Positions 24,407-33,709 of a stretch of DNA of 47,767 nucleotides are shown here, one piece after another (within the stretch, counting starts at the first letter, position 1; every line of letters begins with the position of its first letter). Origin of the DNA: Prevotella sp. (GTDB taxonomy: Bacteria; Bacteroidota; Bacteroidia; Bacteroidales; Bacteroidaceae); assembly GCA_021636625.1 (NCBI GenBank), contig JAJWLX010000021.1:1-47767 (forward strand), given 5' to 3'. Made by a program: the position numbers and the translations under genes. The notes under the pieces are model-generated. The model worked only from the letters and a program-made list of their open reading frames with translations. It had not been told where the DNA came from and did no database searches.

Positions 24407-24484
24407 ACTTGCGTTGGCAATCGCAACTACTTGCATCTGCCATCGCAACTACTTGCGTAAGCCATCGCAACTACTTGCGTTTTA
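24407..24484. repeat. Tandem array of 22-nt units behind the amylase gene (3.5 copies)
   Basis: Units start at 24407, 24429, 24451 and 24473 (partial), each ACTTGC(G/A)...CGCAACT. At each junction CGCAA-CTAC-TTGCG forms an inverted repeat. The array begins in the last bases of the amylase gene and ends just before its terminator, so it is transcribed as a 3' untranslated region. The period equals that of the three unrelated arrays at 44.07-44.37 kb. Confidence 0.85.
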
Positions 24485-26407
24485 GAACTCAAGAATCATG
24501 CTCTGGCGAGGACGGAGCTTCACGTTCTTGTTGATAAGAACGGTGCGACCGTTTGTAACATCCGTAGCCTTGTCATGAGAACCGATAATCTCTGCATAGC
24601 GGGAAACATTCAGTTCATTGGCTTCCTTCTTGCCATTGATGATGGTCATCACGCTCTTTCCCTTATACTGGCGGGCAATGACATACACACCCTTCTGAGG
24701 ACAGAACTGGGTCTGCTTGCCTTTGGTGATGACCTCGTTGCCCTGACGCCAATGCAATAATCGGCTGAGCCAGTCGAACATCTGGTTTTCAGCCTGAGTT
24801 CTTCCTTCGGCAGTAAAGGCATTGTGCTTGTCACCAGCCCAACCTCCAGGGAAATCCTTGCGAACATTGCCATCGGTTACGCTCTTGGTACCATTCATCA
24901 GCACCTCGGTTCCGTAATAGAGCTGTGGGGTGCGGTTGACGGTGAGGAGAAGTGCCAGCGCCTGCTTCAATGCCAGGGTATCCTTGCCTTCACCCAGGAA
25001 GCGGTCGGTATCGTGGTTCTCTACGAATGCCATCACGCTCTTTGGGTTTGGATAGAGATAGTCGTAGCAGAATACGTTATAGATGCGGTTCATACCGTTC
25101 CACCAGTCATCGGTCTCCTCGTTCTTGGCACTGTTGATGCGGTCGAAGAAAGCGAAATCCATAACGGTTGGCAGATAACTGTTCTTCTCAGAGAGCTTGC
25201 TGTCCTTCTGCCAAGCTGCAGTATAGGCTGGTTCGGTTACCCAAGTCTCGCCCACGGTATTGAAGTGAGGATATTCCTCGCTGAGCACCTTCATCCAGTG
25301 TGCCATCGCATCACGGTCGGCGTATGGATAGGTATCCATGCGGATGCCGTCGATGCCAACGGTCTCTATCCACCACTCACTGTTCTGAATCAGATATTTG
25401 ATGACGTGCGGATTGCGCTGGTTCAAATCTGGCATAGATGGAACAAACCAGCCATCCACGGTTTCTGTAAGATCTACCTTGCTGGCGTATGGATCGAGCA
25501 CAGGAGTCAACTTATAACTGGTCTGCAGATACTTGTCGTTTACCTTGGCAGCACCATCCACGGTACCTATCTTCTTCTGATGTTCCGGTGTCTGATTTTC
25601 CGGAGCAAGCCATTCTGGAGCATTGAACCAATCCTTTGATGGCATATCGGCTACCCAAGGATGATCGAAACCGCAGTGGTTGAAAATCATATCCATCACG
25701 ATCTTCAATCCCTTCTTGTGAGCCTCAGCAGTAAGCTGCTTGTACTCCTCGTTGGTACCGAAGCGTGGATCTACACGATAGTAATTGGTGGTAGCGTAAC
25801 CATGATAGGTACTGTTCTTGCCATCATTAGGACTGTCATTCTCCAAGACCGGAGTAAACCACAGGGCGGTTACACCCAACTGGTTGAAATAATCCAGATG
25901 CTGGCGGATTCCCTCCAGGTCGCCACCATGACGAAGACTTGGTGCCGTGCGGTCGCAGGTCTTGTCACGCATGTTCTTGAATGCATCGTTCTTCAGATTG
26001 CCATTGGCAAAGCGGTCGGGCATCAGCATGTAGAGCACATCCTCGTTAGAGAAACCGATGCGCTTGTCACCCGCCATCTCACGGTTCTTCAACACATACT
26101 TCACCTTCTTCGACTGCTTGCCCTGCTTGAAGTTGAGCGTCATCTCTCCTGCCTTGGCACCATCGAGATTGAGATACACCAGCAGGTAGTTAGGAGAATC
26201 GAGGCGGGCGATGCTATCCACCTTCACACCCGGATAATCTACCGTAACATCGGCATTCTTGATATCCTTGCCATACACCATCAGCTGGAGCGAAGCATCC
26301 TTCATGCCCACATACCAGTCGGTAGGTTCAATGCGGCTTACATTGACTGCCGCATTCATACTTATTGCGCTACCCATAAGCACTAATGAAGCTATTATCT
26401 TTTTCAT
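24482..26407 (-). CDS. GH13 alpha-amylase/neopullulanase, SusA-like, periplasmic
   Basis: 641 residues with a signal peptidase I signal (MKKIIASLVLMGSAISMNAA) and no lipobox, so probably periplasmic. An N-terminal Ig-like cyclomaltodextrinase-type domain (about 20-110) precedes the GH13 barrel (DVLYMLMPDRFANG...). Catalytic residues: Asp358 in GIRMDTYP, Glu387 in VGETWVTE and Asp466 in VENHDTDR. A C-terminal beta domain ends at EF. This matches the neopullulanase SusA of the starch system, which cuts imported maltooligosaccharides and pullulan. It is the last gene of a GH97-pullulanase-amylase unit, with a 52-bp gap to the pullulanase. Confidence 0.92.
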   Translation of the reverse strand: MKKIIASLVLMGSAISMNAAVNVSRIEPTDWYVGMKDASLQLMVYGKDIKNADVTVDYPGVKVDSIARLDSPNYLLVYLNLDGAKAGEMTLNFKQGKQSKKVKYVLKNREMAGDKRIGFSNEDVLYMLMPDRFANGNLKNDAFKNMRDKTCDRTAPSLRHGGDLEGIRQHLDYFNQLGVTALWFTPVLENDSPNDGKNSTYHGYATTNYYRVDPRFGTNEEYKQLTAEAHKKGLKIVMDMIFNHCGFDHPWVADMPSKDWFNAPEWLAPENQTPEHQKKIGTVDGAAKVNDKYLQTSYKLTPVLDPYASKVDLTETVDGWFVPSMPDLNQRNPHVIKYLIQNSEWWIETVGIDGIRMDTYPYADRDAMAHWMKVLSEEYPHFNTVGETWVTEPAYTAAWQKDSKLSEKNSYLPTVMDFAFFDRINSAKNEETDDWWNGMNRIYNVFCYDYLYPNPKSVMAFVENHDTDRFLGEGKDTLALKQALALLLTVNRTPQLYYGTEVLMNGTKSVTDGNVRKDFPGGWAGDKHNAFTAEGRTQAENQMFDWLSRLLHWRQGNEVITKGKQTQFCPQKGVYVIARQYKGKSVMTIINGKKEANELNVSRYAEIIGSHDKATDVTNGRTVLINKNVKLRPRQSMILEF

Positions 26408-26411
26408 ATTT

Positions 26412-26466
26412 ACACCTTATTATATATATAGACTATTCTTACACATTATTATATATAGACTATTTC
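26412..26466. repeat. AT-rich direct repeat between pullulanase and amylase genes
   Basis: Two head-to-tail copies (26412-26440 and 26441-26466) of ACAC(C/A)TTATTATATATA...GACTATT fill the gap. The second copy includes the pullulanase stop codon, so the duplication probably arose by slippage at the gene end. No -7 box of the normal form is seen. Confidence 0.7.
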
Positions 26467-28430
26467 TGATAAAGAATCAAGGCAGACTGAGGGGCAACCT
26501 CTACTTCTTTGCCAGAGATGAAGCCCAGACCTTCCTCGTTGATGACACCATTGCAGCAAGCCACGGTGTAATTGCCCTCAGGAATCAGCATCTTCTTTGC
26601 CTGCTTGTTGAAATTATAGATGACTACGATATGCTTCCAGGCATCAATGCCCTCCAGGCTCTTGAGTTGGAAACCAACGAGGCAAGTCTGCTTGTTGCCA
26701 TTGGCATCCTGACTAGGCAGGAACTCCAGATGCTGACGCACCTTATCGCCTGTAGAAAGACGGAAGGCTGGATGGTTCTTGCGGAGCTGAATCAGATTCT
26801 TATAGAAGGTGAATGCCTGTGGATACTTCTGCAGGTTGGTCCAGGTAAACTGGTTGATGCTATCTGGAGAATTGAAACTGTTATGCACTCCCTTCTTGTC
26901 GCGAAGCATCTCCTCGCCGGCAAGGATGAAAGGCACACCCTGCGAAGTGAACACGCAGGTCTGGGCAAGCTGGTCGATGCGGAGCAATTCGGCAGTACGC
27001 ATCTCTTCAGAGATTTTCTTGTCTGTCAGGGATGGGATGCTCGCTTTCAATCTATCTACCAAGCACATATCATCGTGGCAGCTTACATAGCTGATCTGCT
27101 CGGTTGGGTTGTTGGTCCAAGGCTTCTTGTCATAGTTCACCTTGGTCATATCTACCTGCGGATGAGCAATGCCACCCACGATACCGAACTTCAGACTCTC
27201 CTCCTCGCCAGGAAGACCAGCCAGGAGCGCACCCTTATGGTCATCAGAGAAAGGACCACGAAGAGCATCACGCATATCATCGCTGAATGCACCGATACCA
27301 TTCAGCTGATGGGTATTCGCCTTCATGGCGAGTTTCTCGGTAGGATAAGCACAGCTGCCTGCACTCCAGCCCTCACCATAGATATAGATGCTAGGATCGA
27401 TGCGGTTTACCATCTCACGGATAGCCTGCATGGTCTCGATATCGTGAACACCCATCAGGTCGAAGCGGAAGCCGTCAATATGGAATTCATCAATCCAGTA
27501 CTTCACGCTCTCCAGCATAAACTGGCGCATCAAAGGCTTTTCAGAAGCTGTCTCGTTGCCGCAGCCGGAACCATCGCTATACTTACCCTCCTTGGTCTTG
27601 CGATAATAATAATCAGGATAGGTACGCTGGAAGTTGCTGCCATTGATATCGAAGGTGTGATTATACACGGCATCGAAAATCACTCGGATGCCAGCCTTGT
27701 GAAGTGCCATCACCATCTCCTTGAACTCCTTGATACGGGTTCCTGGAGAATATGGATCGGTGCTATAGCTGCCTTCCGGCACATTATAGTTCTTCGGATC
27801 GTAGCCCCAATTGAACTGAGGCTTGTTGAGCTTGGTTTCATCTACGGATGCATAATCGAATACCGGCTGGAAATGGATGGCATTGATGCCGAGGTTCTTG
27901 AGATATTCGATAGCCTTAGGTTCGGTAAGGGCGAGATACTTGCCCTGATATTTCAAACCCGATGTAGGAGAAATGGAGAAATCACGCACGTGAAGCTCGT
28001 AGATAACGAGGTCGGCTGGCGATTGGATGGCAGGACGCACATCCTTGTCCCATCCCACAGGGTCAGTATCATAGAGATCAACGATAGCACCACGGTTTCC
28101 ATTCACACCTACCGCCTTGGCAAAGGTTCCCGGCGTTTCGCCCTTACCGATATCGAAGGTATAGAACTTACCTTTCAGATCGCCCTTCACGGTAGCTCCC
28201 CATCGTTCATCGCCCATCTTTTTCATCTTCAGCGTCTTGTAAGCCTTACCTTTTTGTCCATCCTTATAAAGACGGATGGTAACAGAAGACTTGCCTGCTG
28301 TTGGGGCATTGAGAACGAACATGGTTTTCTCCTTGGAATACATCATCTCATTGAATGTCTGCTGGGCATTCAATGAAGTTGGTAATATCGATGCTGTCAA
28401 TGCTGCAATTATTAGTTTCTGAATGTTCAT
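26460..28430 (-). CDS. pulA: Type I pullulanase (GH13 with CBM48)
   Basis: 656 residues from ATG 28430; a start at 28454 would add eight residues before a good signal peptide (MNIQKLIIAALTASILPTSLNA). Exported, no lipobox. A CBM48-like beta domain (about 15-110) is followed by the pullulanase motif FNWGYDP and the GH13 catalytic motifs VIFDAVYNHT, GFRFDLMGVHD (nucleophile Asp), IYGEGWS (acid Glu) and SCHDD. It hydrolyses alpha-1,6 branches of pullulan and amylopectin fragments, complementing the alpha-1,4-acting amylase downstream and GH97 upstream. No promoter is recognised in the 145-bp upstream gap, which instead holds a long hairpin. Confidence 0.92.
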   Translation of the reverse strand: MNIQKLIIAALTASILPTSLNAQQTFNEMMYSKEKTMFVLNAPTAGKSSVTIRLYKDGQKGKAYKTLKMKKMGDERWGATVKGDLKGKFYTFDIGKGETPGTFAKAVGVNGNRGAIVDLYDTDPVGWDKDVRPAIQSPADLVIYELHVRDFSISPTSGLKYQGKYLALTEPKAIEYLKNLGINAIHFQPVFDYASVDETKLNKPQFNWGYDPKNYNVPEGSYSTDPYSPGTRIKEFKEMVMALHKAGIRVIFDAVYNHTFDINGSNFQRTYPDYYYRKTKEGKYSDGSGCGNETASEKPLMRQFMLESVKYWIDEFHIDGFRFDLMGVHDIETMQAIREMVNRIDPSIYIYGEGWSAGSCAYPTEKLAMKANTHQLNGIGAFSDDMRDALRGPFSDDHKGALLAGLPGEEESLKFGIVGGIAHPQVDMTKVNYDKKPWTNNPTEQISYVSCHDDMCLVDRLKASIPSLTDKKISEEMRTAELLRIDQLAQTCVFTSQGVPFILAGEEMLRDKKGVHNSFNSPDSINQFTWTNLQKYPQAFTFYKNLIQLRKNHPAFRLSTGDKVRQHLEFLPSQDANGNKQTCLVGFQLKSLEGIDAWKHIVVIYNFNKQAKKMLIPEGNYTVACCNGVINEEGLGFISGKEVEVAPQSALILYQK

Positions 28431-28494
28431 ATTATTTAAGTTCTTGTTAGTCATTAAACTATAGTTATAAAACTGTAGTTTTAAAATGGGAAAA

Positions 28495-28570
28495 GGAATT
28501 CAAGAGAAATCAGGAAATCATCCTCATAACACGAGGTTATGGTCTTATCCCTGACATCTCTCAAATTCCC
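28495..28570 (-). other. Long interrupted hairpin between GH97 and pullulanase genes
   Basis: On the minus strand the blocks GGAATT, GAGA, TCAGG and CATAAC pair in order with GTTATG, CCTGA, TCTC and GAATTCC, giving a structure of about 75 nt that ends in TTTTCCC. It resembles the terminator-like hairpins between the arabinan genes and may set the ratio of GH97 to the downstream enzymes or stabilise the upstream mRNA. Confidence 0.55.
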
Positions 28571-28575
28571 AAAAA

Positions 28576-30711
28576 TTATTTAGCGAGCAGTGAGATGGCG
28601 AAACCACCACCACGTGCTTCATTAATCTTCAAGACATCACCCTTCTTCACAGTCTTGTGGATGATCTGGTAAGATTTAGGATTTTTCTCGTAATCTGCAT
28701 TCTTGCCGTCCTGATAGATGGCGCAAGCATACTTCTTGCCCTTATCCAGGAAGTCGAGCTTTACTACGGATGTACGGGCAGCATCTGTCTTGCCACCAAC
28801 AAACCAGTTGTCTGTGCCCTTAGCCTTGCGGGCTACGGTGATATACTTAGCTGGCTCTGCTTCCAGATACTTGGAATCATCCCAGTCGCAAGCTACGTCA
28901 CGGATGAACTGGAAGGCATCGTCGTACTTCTCATAATGCTCTGGAAGATCGGCTGCCATCTGCAGCGGACTGTACATCACGAGATAAAGAGAAAGCTGAC
29001 CACAGAGTGTGGTATGAACATAGCTCTTGTTGTTGCTCCACTCAGAAAGCTTGGTCTCGAAGATACCAGGAGTGTAATCCATCGGACCACCCTGCAGACG
29101 GGTGAATGGCAACATCACGGTGTGATAAGGCTTGCTGCCGCCAAATGCCTCGTACTCTGTACCACGGGCACTCTCGTTACCCACCAGGTTAGGCCAGGTG
29201 CGGCAGATTCCTGTAGGACGGGTTGCCTCGTGGGCATTTACCATGATATGATGCTTGGCAGCTGTTTCAACCACACGCTGATAGTGATTGTTCATCAACT
29301 GGCTGTAGTGATATTCACCTCTTGGGATGATATCGCCCACATAACCGGTCTTCACGGCATCATAGCCATATTTGTTCATCAGATTGAAGGCATCCTCCAG
29401 ATGGCGCTCGTAGTTGAGAGCAGCAGAAGAGGTCTCATGGTGCATCATCAGCTTCACACCCTTAGAGTGTGCGTAGTCGTTGAGCATCTTGATATCGAAG
29501 TCAGGATATGGAGTTACGAAATCGAAGACATCAAGCTTCTGATGGCCGAACCAGTCTTCCCAACCTTCGTTCCAGCCTTCTACCAGCACCTCCTGCAAAC
29601 CGTTCTTGGCTGCAAAGTCGATATAGCGTTTTACTTCCTCGTTGGTTGCACCATGAGTGCCATTAGGCTTGCACTTGCTGTAATCGGTTACACCGAGGCG
29701 AACAGATGGCAGGTCGTTGGTATAGCTCCAGGTCTTGGTGCCAACAATCATATTCCACCATACACCGCAGTACTTGGTAGGATGAATCCATGAAGTATCC
29801 TCGATCTTGCAAGGCTCATTGAGATTCAATGTCAACTTGCATGAAAGCATATCACGGGCATCATCGCTCACCATCACGGTACGCCAAGGAGTATTGAATG
29901 GAGTCTGGATGAATCCCTTTCTGCCTACGGCATCAGGAGTAAGCCAAGACTCGAAGGTCAATGTCTTCTCGTCGAGGTTGAGGTGCATGGTTGGATAATC
30001 CAGGCAGGCAGCCTCGTGGATATTGATATAGAGACCATCCTTGGTCTTCATCTGGAGAGAGGTCTGAACGCCGGTATCCGAGAAGACGGTGGTAGATGAA
30101 TTGCTCTTGTAAGATTCGCGGTTCTTGGCGATGATTGGGCGGATACCTGTCAACGGAGTAATGTTGTAGTCATACTCCTGGGTATCGTAATCACCAGGAA
30201 TCCAATAGGCAGTATGATTGCCTGCCATGGCAAACTGTGTATGTTCCTCCTGAATCACGAAATAGTTAAGGCTTTCCTGCTGAGGGAACTCATAGCGCAA
30301 ACCCATACCATAATCATATACACGGAAACGGATAGTGATGTTACGCTTGGAAGATGCCTGATTCAGGTTTACCTCCATCTCGTTATAGTTGTTGCGGATG
30401 GTAGCAGTCTCACCCCATACAGGCTTCCAGGTCTCATCGAAGGTCGATGTCTTGCTACTGGTCTCTGTGAAACCATCCATCAGGCTGGTTTCTTCCATGC
30501 CCTTAGAGGCATGCTTATCCTTAGCCAGCTCCAATCCGAGATGAGATGGCTTGCACACAGTCTTTCCCTTATAGCTCATCTCGTAGGTAGGCTGTCCCTT
30601 TTCGGATAAAGAGAAAGTTACCGAGACGTTGCCGTTAGGCGACTTGACGGTCTGGGCTGCTGCCAACATCGGGAGCAAGAGACCCATCACTAATAAATTC
30701 AGTTTCTTCAT
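28576..30711 (-). CDS. susB: GH97 alpha-glucosidase, SusB-like
   Basis: 711 residues with a signal peptide (to about AAAAQ, no lipobox), so periplasmic. The length and order match SusB-type GH97: an N-terminal beta-sandwich (SPNGNVSVTFSL..., about 20-300), the (beta/alpha)8 barrel with LVEGWNEGWEDW, VKLMMHHETS, VNAHEATRPTGICRTWPN and GNESARGTEYEAFGG carrying the conserved glutamates, and a C-terminal beta domain. It releases glucose from maltooligosaccharides by the inverting mechanism of its subfamily. It heads the GH97-pullulanase-amylase unit, whose promoter region has an operator-like palindrome and two AGAATAAACAA leader motifs. Confidence 0.94.
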   Translation of the reverse strand: MKKLNLLVMGLLLPMLAAAQTVKSPNGNVSVTFSLSEKGQPTYEMSYKGKTVCKPSHLGLELAKDKHASKGMEETSLMDGFTETSSKTSTFDETWKPVWGETATIRNNYNEMEVNLNQASSKRNITIRFRVYDYGMGLRYEFPQQESLNYFVIQEEHTQFAMAGNHTAYWIPGDYDTQEYDYNITPLTGIRPIIAKNRESYKSNSSTTVFSDTGVQTSLQMKTKDGLYINIHEAACLDYPTMHLNLDEKTLTFESWLTPDAVGRKGFIQTPFNTPWRTVMVSDDARDMLSCKLTLNLNEPCKIEDTSWIHPTKYCGVWWNMIVGTKTWSYTNDLPSVRLGVTDYSKCKPNGTHGATNEEVKRYIDFAAKNGLQEVLVEGWNEGWEDWFGHQKLDVFDFVTPYPDFDIKMLNDYAHSKGVKLMMHHETSSAALNYERHLEDAFNLMNKYGYDAVKTGYVGDIIPRGEYHYSQLMNNHYQRVVETAAKHHIMVNAHEATRPTGICRTWPNLVGNESARGTEYEAFGGSKPYHTVMLPFTRLQGGPMDYTPGIFETKLSEWSNNKSYVHTTLCGQLSLYLVMYSPLQMAADLPEHYEKYDDAFQFIRDVACDWDDSKYLEAEPAKYITVARKAKGTDNWFVGGKTDAARTSVVKLDFLDKGKKYACAIYQDGKNADYEKNPKSYQIIHKTVKKGDVLKINEARGGGFAISLLAK

Positions 30712-30723
30712 TCTGTTTACCTA

Positions 30724-30746
30724 TTGTTTATTCTTTTGTTTATTCT
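30724..30746 (-). promoter_or_regulatory. Two AGAATAAACAA leader motifs before GH97
   Basis: Minus-strand copies at 30746-30736 and 30734-30724, 12 nt apart, lie 13-35 bp before the GH97 ATG. They are identical to the leader motif of the two susC genes and GH51. Confidence 0.55.
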
Positions 30747-30819
30747 TTAGACTTTAGGATATAGCAGCACTGGCAATCAGGAGAACAGCTTCCGTTGCAC
30801 GCACTTGCATTATTGCTTG

Positions 30820-30827
30820 CAAAGATA
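30820..30827 (-). promoter_or_regulatory. -7 box of the GH97 transcription unit
   Basis: Minus-strand TATCTTTG matches TAnnTTTG exactly, about 110 bp before the GH97 start. No TTTG is found at the normal -33 distance. The centre of the operator-like palindrome at 30882-30897 lies 62.5 nt upstream of its first T. Confidence 0.65.
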
Positions 30828-30836
30828 CGAAAAACA

Positions 30837-30868
30837 AAAATACCCTCCTAAAAATAGAAGGGTATTTT
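30837..30868 (-). terminator. Terminator of the GH77 gene
   Basis: AAAATACCCT (30837-30846) pairs with AGGGTATTTT (30859-30868), a 10-bp stem with a 12-nt loop, followed on the minus strand by TGTTTTT. It sits between the operator and the -7 box of the GH97 promoter, so the two elements bracket the end of the GH77 transcript. Confidence 0.75.
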
Positions 30869-30881
30869 GATGTATAACAAT

Positions 30882-30897
30882 GTGCAAACGGTTGCAC
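30882..30897. promoter_or_regulatory. LacI-type operator upstream of GH97
   Basis: GTGCAAACGGTTGCAC is a 16-bp near-perfect palindrome with the central CG typical of LacI-family operators. It belongs to the set with 33710-33723 and 36190-36203 (consensus TGCAA-N-CG-N-TTGCA). It stands well upstream of the -7 box rather than over the promoter. Confidence 0.7.
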
Positions 30898-30928
30898 ACC
30901 TTCATTCCTTGTTTGAAGAGTCACCCGC

Positions 30929-33604
30929 TTAATTGCGTCCGCCCTGTGCCACAAGCTCTGTAATGTTAGCCATAAACTCCTTGTTGGCAGCCAACTCCTC
31001 CAGACTGAGGTGCATGCGATAGCGCCAATAGTGCTTTGGATTGGCTGGGATGTTGATGCGCTCGGCATCAGCATCCGGCAGACGGAGCTTCTCATCGATG
31101 GCGAGCCAATCCTGTACGCTCAATACGCAGAGCATGGATGGAGAGGTCAGGTGGCGGGCGATGATGTCTCTTGCCAACCAACCTGGGAGCGGATGAGGAG
31201 CTGGTCCCTCACGATAGAGCATCGTGTTGTAATACTCCTGGGTGCGGGAGATGTTCTCGTCCCACCACATACGCAAGGTTGGCATATCATGGCTGGAGAT
31301 GGTACAGACTGAACGGTATGGATTACGGCTCAGATGACCGAACTTAACCGTTGGATCCTTTGGCATGCTCTGGAGTTCCAAGCTCAGAATCTTCAACTCG
31401 TTCATCACCCATGGCACGCAATCAGGCACCATACCCAGGTCTTCGGCACAAACCAGCATGCGGGTAGCCTGAACCAGCTTAGGCAACTTCTTCATCGCCT
31501 CGCCATACCAGAACTGGTTGTTGCGACGGTAGAAGTAGTCGTTGTAAAGGCGGTTGAACGCAGCCTTGTCGTTATCATAGAGCGACTCGTAGATGAAGTC
31601 GAGCTGTGCAGAGATACGTGGGTGGAAGAGATCAGGATCCTTATGGTCACGCACAAAGAGCACATCGCTGATCAGGGCATACAAGCCATCACGCAACCAG
31701 ATTTCCTTCTCATCAGTTACACCCTGGAAGAGAGCCTCTACCTTGCGCTGGGTATCTACCTCAGGCTTCATCTGATAGCGCTCATCATCCAGACGGTCGA
31801 GATACTTCTCCTTCACTTCGTCGGCACGCTCATGGAACATACGGTCCAATACCCAGTCGGTAATGAACGGACGGGTGAAGCGGTCCTCCTGGAAGTTCAA
31901 ACCGTAGCTCTGGATCTCACCACGGGTCATGGCGAGAGCTGGCGCAAACTGTCCGAGCAAGCCATGCACGCTATGCACAGGGATTTCCCAGATACGGAAG
32001 AAGCCGAGCACGTGGTCGATGCGGTAAGCATCAAAGAACTTCGACATATTCAGGAAGCGGCGGGTCCACCAGAGGCAGCCGTCCTTCAGCATCTCATCCC
32101 AGTTGTAGGTAGGGAATCCCCAGTTCTGTCCGTTTACGGAGAAATCATCAGGTGGAGCACCCGCCTGACCATTCAGGTTGAAGTACTTAGGCTCCATCCA
32201 CACATCACAACTATGGCGATGCACACCGATAGGAATATCACCCTTCAGGATGACACCCTTAGCCTTGGCATGCTCGTGTGCCTCCTGCATCTGCTTGTTC
32301 AGAATGAACTGCACGAAGTAGAAGAACTCCACGGTCTGGTATGCCTCGGTTTCTGGGTTGGTCAAATCCTTGCGCTCAGCCTCATCCCAGACATTATGGT
32401 CTGGCCACTGAGAGAAGTCGGCAGTGCCATTCTTGTCGCGCAGGTAAGAATACTGTGCGTAAGGCACGAGCCACTGTTGTGTTTCCTGAAAGAAAGCCTT
32501 GAAATCGGCTCCCGACATCATCTCTTTACCTTCCTGTGCAAATATCTGTTGCAGATAATCCTGCTTGAAATCATTCACCTTCTCATAATCAATCTGATGC
32601 AAGGCATTGAGCTCCTGGCGGGTCTTCTCTGCCTTCTCGCAAGCCTTCTTGTCCTTCAATGCAGGTAAGGCATTCAGATCGGCATACATCGGATGGATAG
32701 CAAAGACGCTGATGCAGCTATATGGATAACTGTCCGTCCAGGTATGGGTGATGGTGGTATCATTGATTGGCAGAAGCTGAAGGACCTTCTGACCGGTAGA
32801 TGCCACGAGATCAATCATCGTCTTGAGATCGCCGAAATCGCCCACACCGGCACTTTTCTCGCTGCGCAGAGAGAATACCGGCACCTGTGTTCCGGCAAGC
32901 TTGCGGTTCCAGTGAGCAAAGAAAGCCTGGTCAAGCTCATAGGAAATCATATCACCCGTCTTCATTTCCGGCAGGACGATACTTCTGTTCATGCCAGTCT
33001 CCCAGAGGAGTCTGTCTTTTTTGTGATTGATGGCAACAAACTTCAGTTCCAGATGATTGGTCTGCAAGGCACTGGCATCAATATCCACAACCCACTCACA
33101 GAAAGAATGCTGCACCATAGGAATCACCTTCTGAGAGTTCCAGGCTCCCAGAATATTGTCAGATCCTATCACACCCAGGCTTTCGCCATCACGAAGCTGA
33201 GGAGCACGAACAATGAAACGCACTACCTTGCTGTAATTCTGAGGCTCCATCTGGGCTACAGCCTGATGGTTGATGCAATCAGTAAAGGCACTGCTATAGA
33301 GATAAGCATCCTCAGGAATCACCTTCCAATGGTCGTAGAGGGTAACGTCCTCACATCGGGTGGATGTCATATCCAAGCGATGCTTCAAGAGTAACCATTC
33401 TGTTTTACAAACTATGCCTTCACGCTCTACACTATAATAATAGGTATATTCAGTATCTGGTTGTTCTACACTCCAATCGAGCGACCACTTCTCTCCATTA
33501 AGTGTCGTCATCGGGAGCTTCTGTATTGCTTTCTCCCTTTGGATGTTCAGGACAATCTGCTCACCGAACACCGTTTTGTATTCAAGATTAAAATGTAACG
33601 TCAT
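30929..33604 (-). CDS. 4-alpha-glucanotransferase (GH77) with N-terminal CBM20 domains
   Basis: 891 residues without a signal peptide: a cytoplasmic amylomaltase. Two starch-binding CBM20-type domains (about 1-110 and 125-225; the second has GSDNILGAWNSQKVIPM) precede the GH77 catalytic domain (about 250-885). This layout is that of the DPE2-like branch, longer than simple MalQ. Catalytic motifs are DAYRIDHVLGFFRIWEIP (nucleophile Asp), CAEDLGMVPDCV (acid Glu) and SSHDMPTLRMWW. It transfers glucan units between maltooligosaccharides or from maltose to polymer after uptake by the neighbouring MFS carrier. It has its own operator and promoter upstream and a terminator downstream. Confidence 0.93.
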   Translation of the reverse strand: MTLHFNLEYKTVFGEQIVLNIQREKAIQKLPMTTLNGEKWSLDWSVEQPDTEYTYYYSVEREGIVCKTEWLLLKHRLDMTSTRCEDVTLYDHWKVIPEDAYLYSSAFTDCINHQAVAQMEPQNYSKVVRFIVRAPQLRDGESLGVIGSDNILGAWNSQKVIPMVQHSFCEWVVDIDASALQTNHLELKFVAINHKKDRLLWETGMNRSIVLPEMKTGDMISYELDQAFFAHWNRKLAGTQVPVFSLRSEKSAGVGDFGDLKTMIDLVASTGQKVLQLLPINDTTITHTWTDSYPYSCISVFAIHPMYADLNALPALKDKKACEKAEKTRQELNALHQIDYEKVNDFKQDYLQQIFAQEGKEMMSGADFKAFFQETQQWLVPYAQYSYLRDKNGTADFSQWPDHNVWDEAERKDLTNPETEAYQTVEFFYFVQFILNKQMQEAHEHAKAKGVILKGDIPIGVHRHSCDVWMEPKYFNLNGQAGAPPDDFSVNGQNWGFPTYNWDEMLKDGCLWWTRRFLNMSKFFDAYRIDHVLGFFRIWEIPVHSVHGLLGQFAPALAMTRGEIQSYGLNFQEDRFTRPFITDWVLDRMFHERADEVKEKYLDRLDDERYQMKPEVDTQRKVEALFQGVTDEKEIWLRDGLYALISDVLFVRDHKDPDLFHPRISAQLDFIYESLYDNDKAAFNRLYNDYFYRRNNQFWYGEAMKKLPKLVQATRMLVCAEDLGMVPDCVPWVMNELKILSLELQSMPKDPTVKFGHLSRNPYRSVCTISSHDMPTLRMWWDENISRTQEYYNTMLYREGPAPHPLPGWLARDIIARHLTSPSMLCVLSVQDWLAIDEKLRLPDADAERINIPANPKHYWRYRMHLSLEELAANKEFMANITELVAQGGRN

Positions 33605-33645
33605 AAGTCTTCATCTAGAAGTTAGTTAATATTTTATTTTCGTTG

Positions 33646-33653
33646 CGAAATTA
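33646..33653 (-). promoter_or_regulatory. -7 box of the GH77 gene (one mismatch)
   Basis: Minus-strand TAATTTCG differs from TAnnTTTG by one base, 42 bp before the GH77 ATG. The operator at 33710-33723 is centred 63.5 nt upstream of its first T, close to the spacing at the three other starch-locus promoters; this supports the call despite the mismatch. Confidence 0.5.
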
Positions 33654-33709
33654 GCAAAAAAAAAGTAAAACCTTGCATTTCTTTCAAAATAAATACAAAA
33701 AAAAGCGAA

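Noticed and set aside
24407..24484. Cluster of operators for the LacI-type regulator
   Set aside because: The inverted repeats are CGCAA-N4-TTGCG without the central CG, and they lie downstream of a gene; kept only as an open possibility.
26259..28376. A 705-codon plus-strand frame opposite the pullulanase
   Set aside because: It has no recognisable domain, overlaps the amylase start and exactly shadows a gene with all GH13 motifs.
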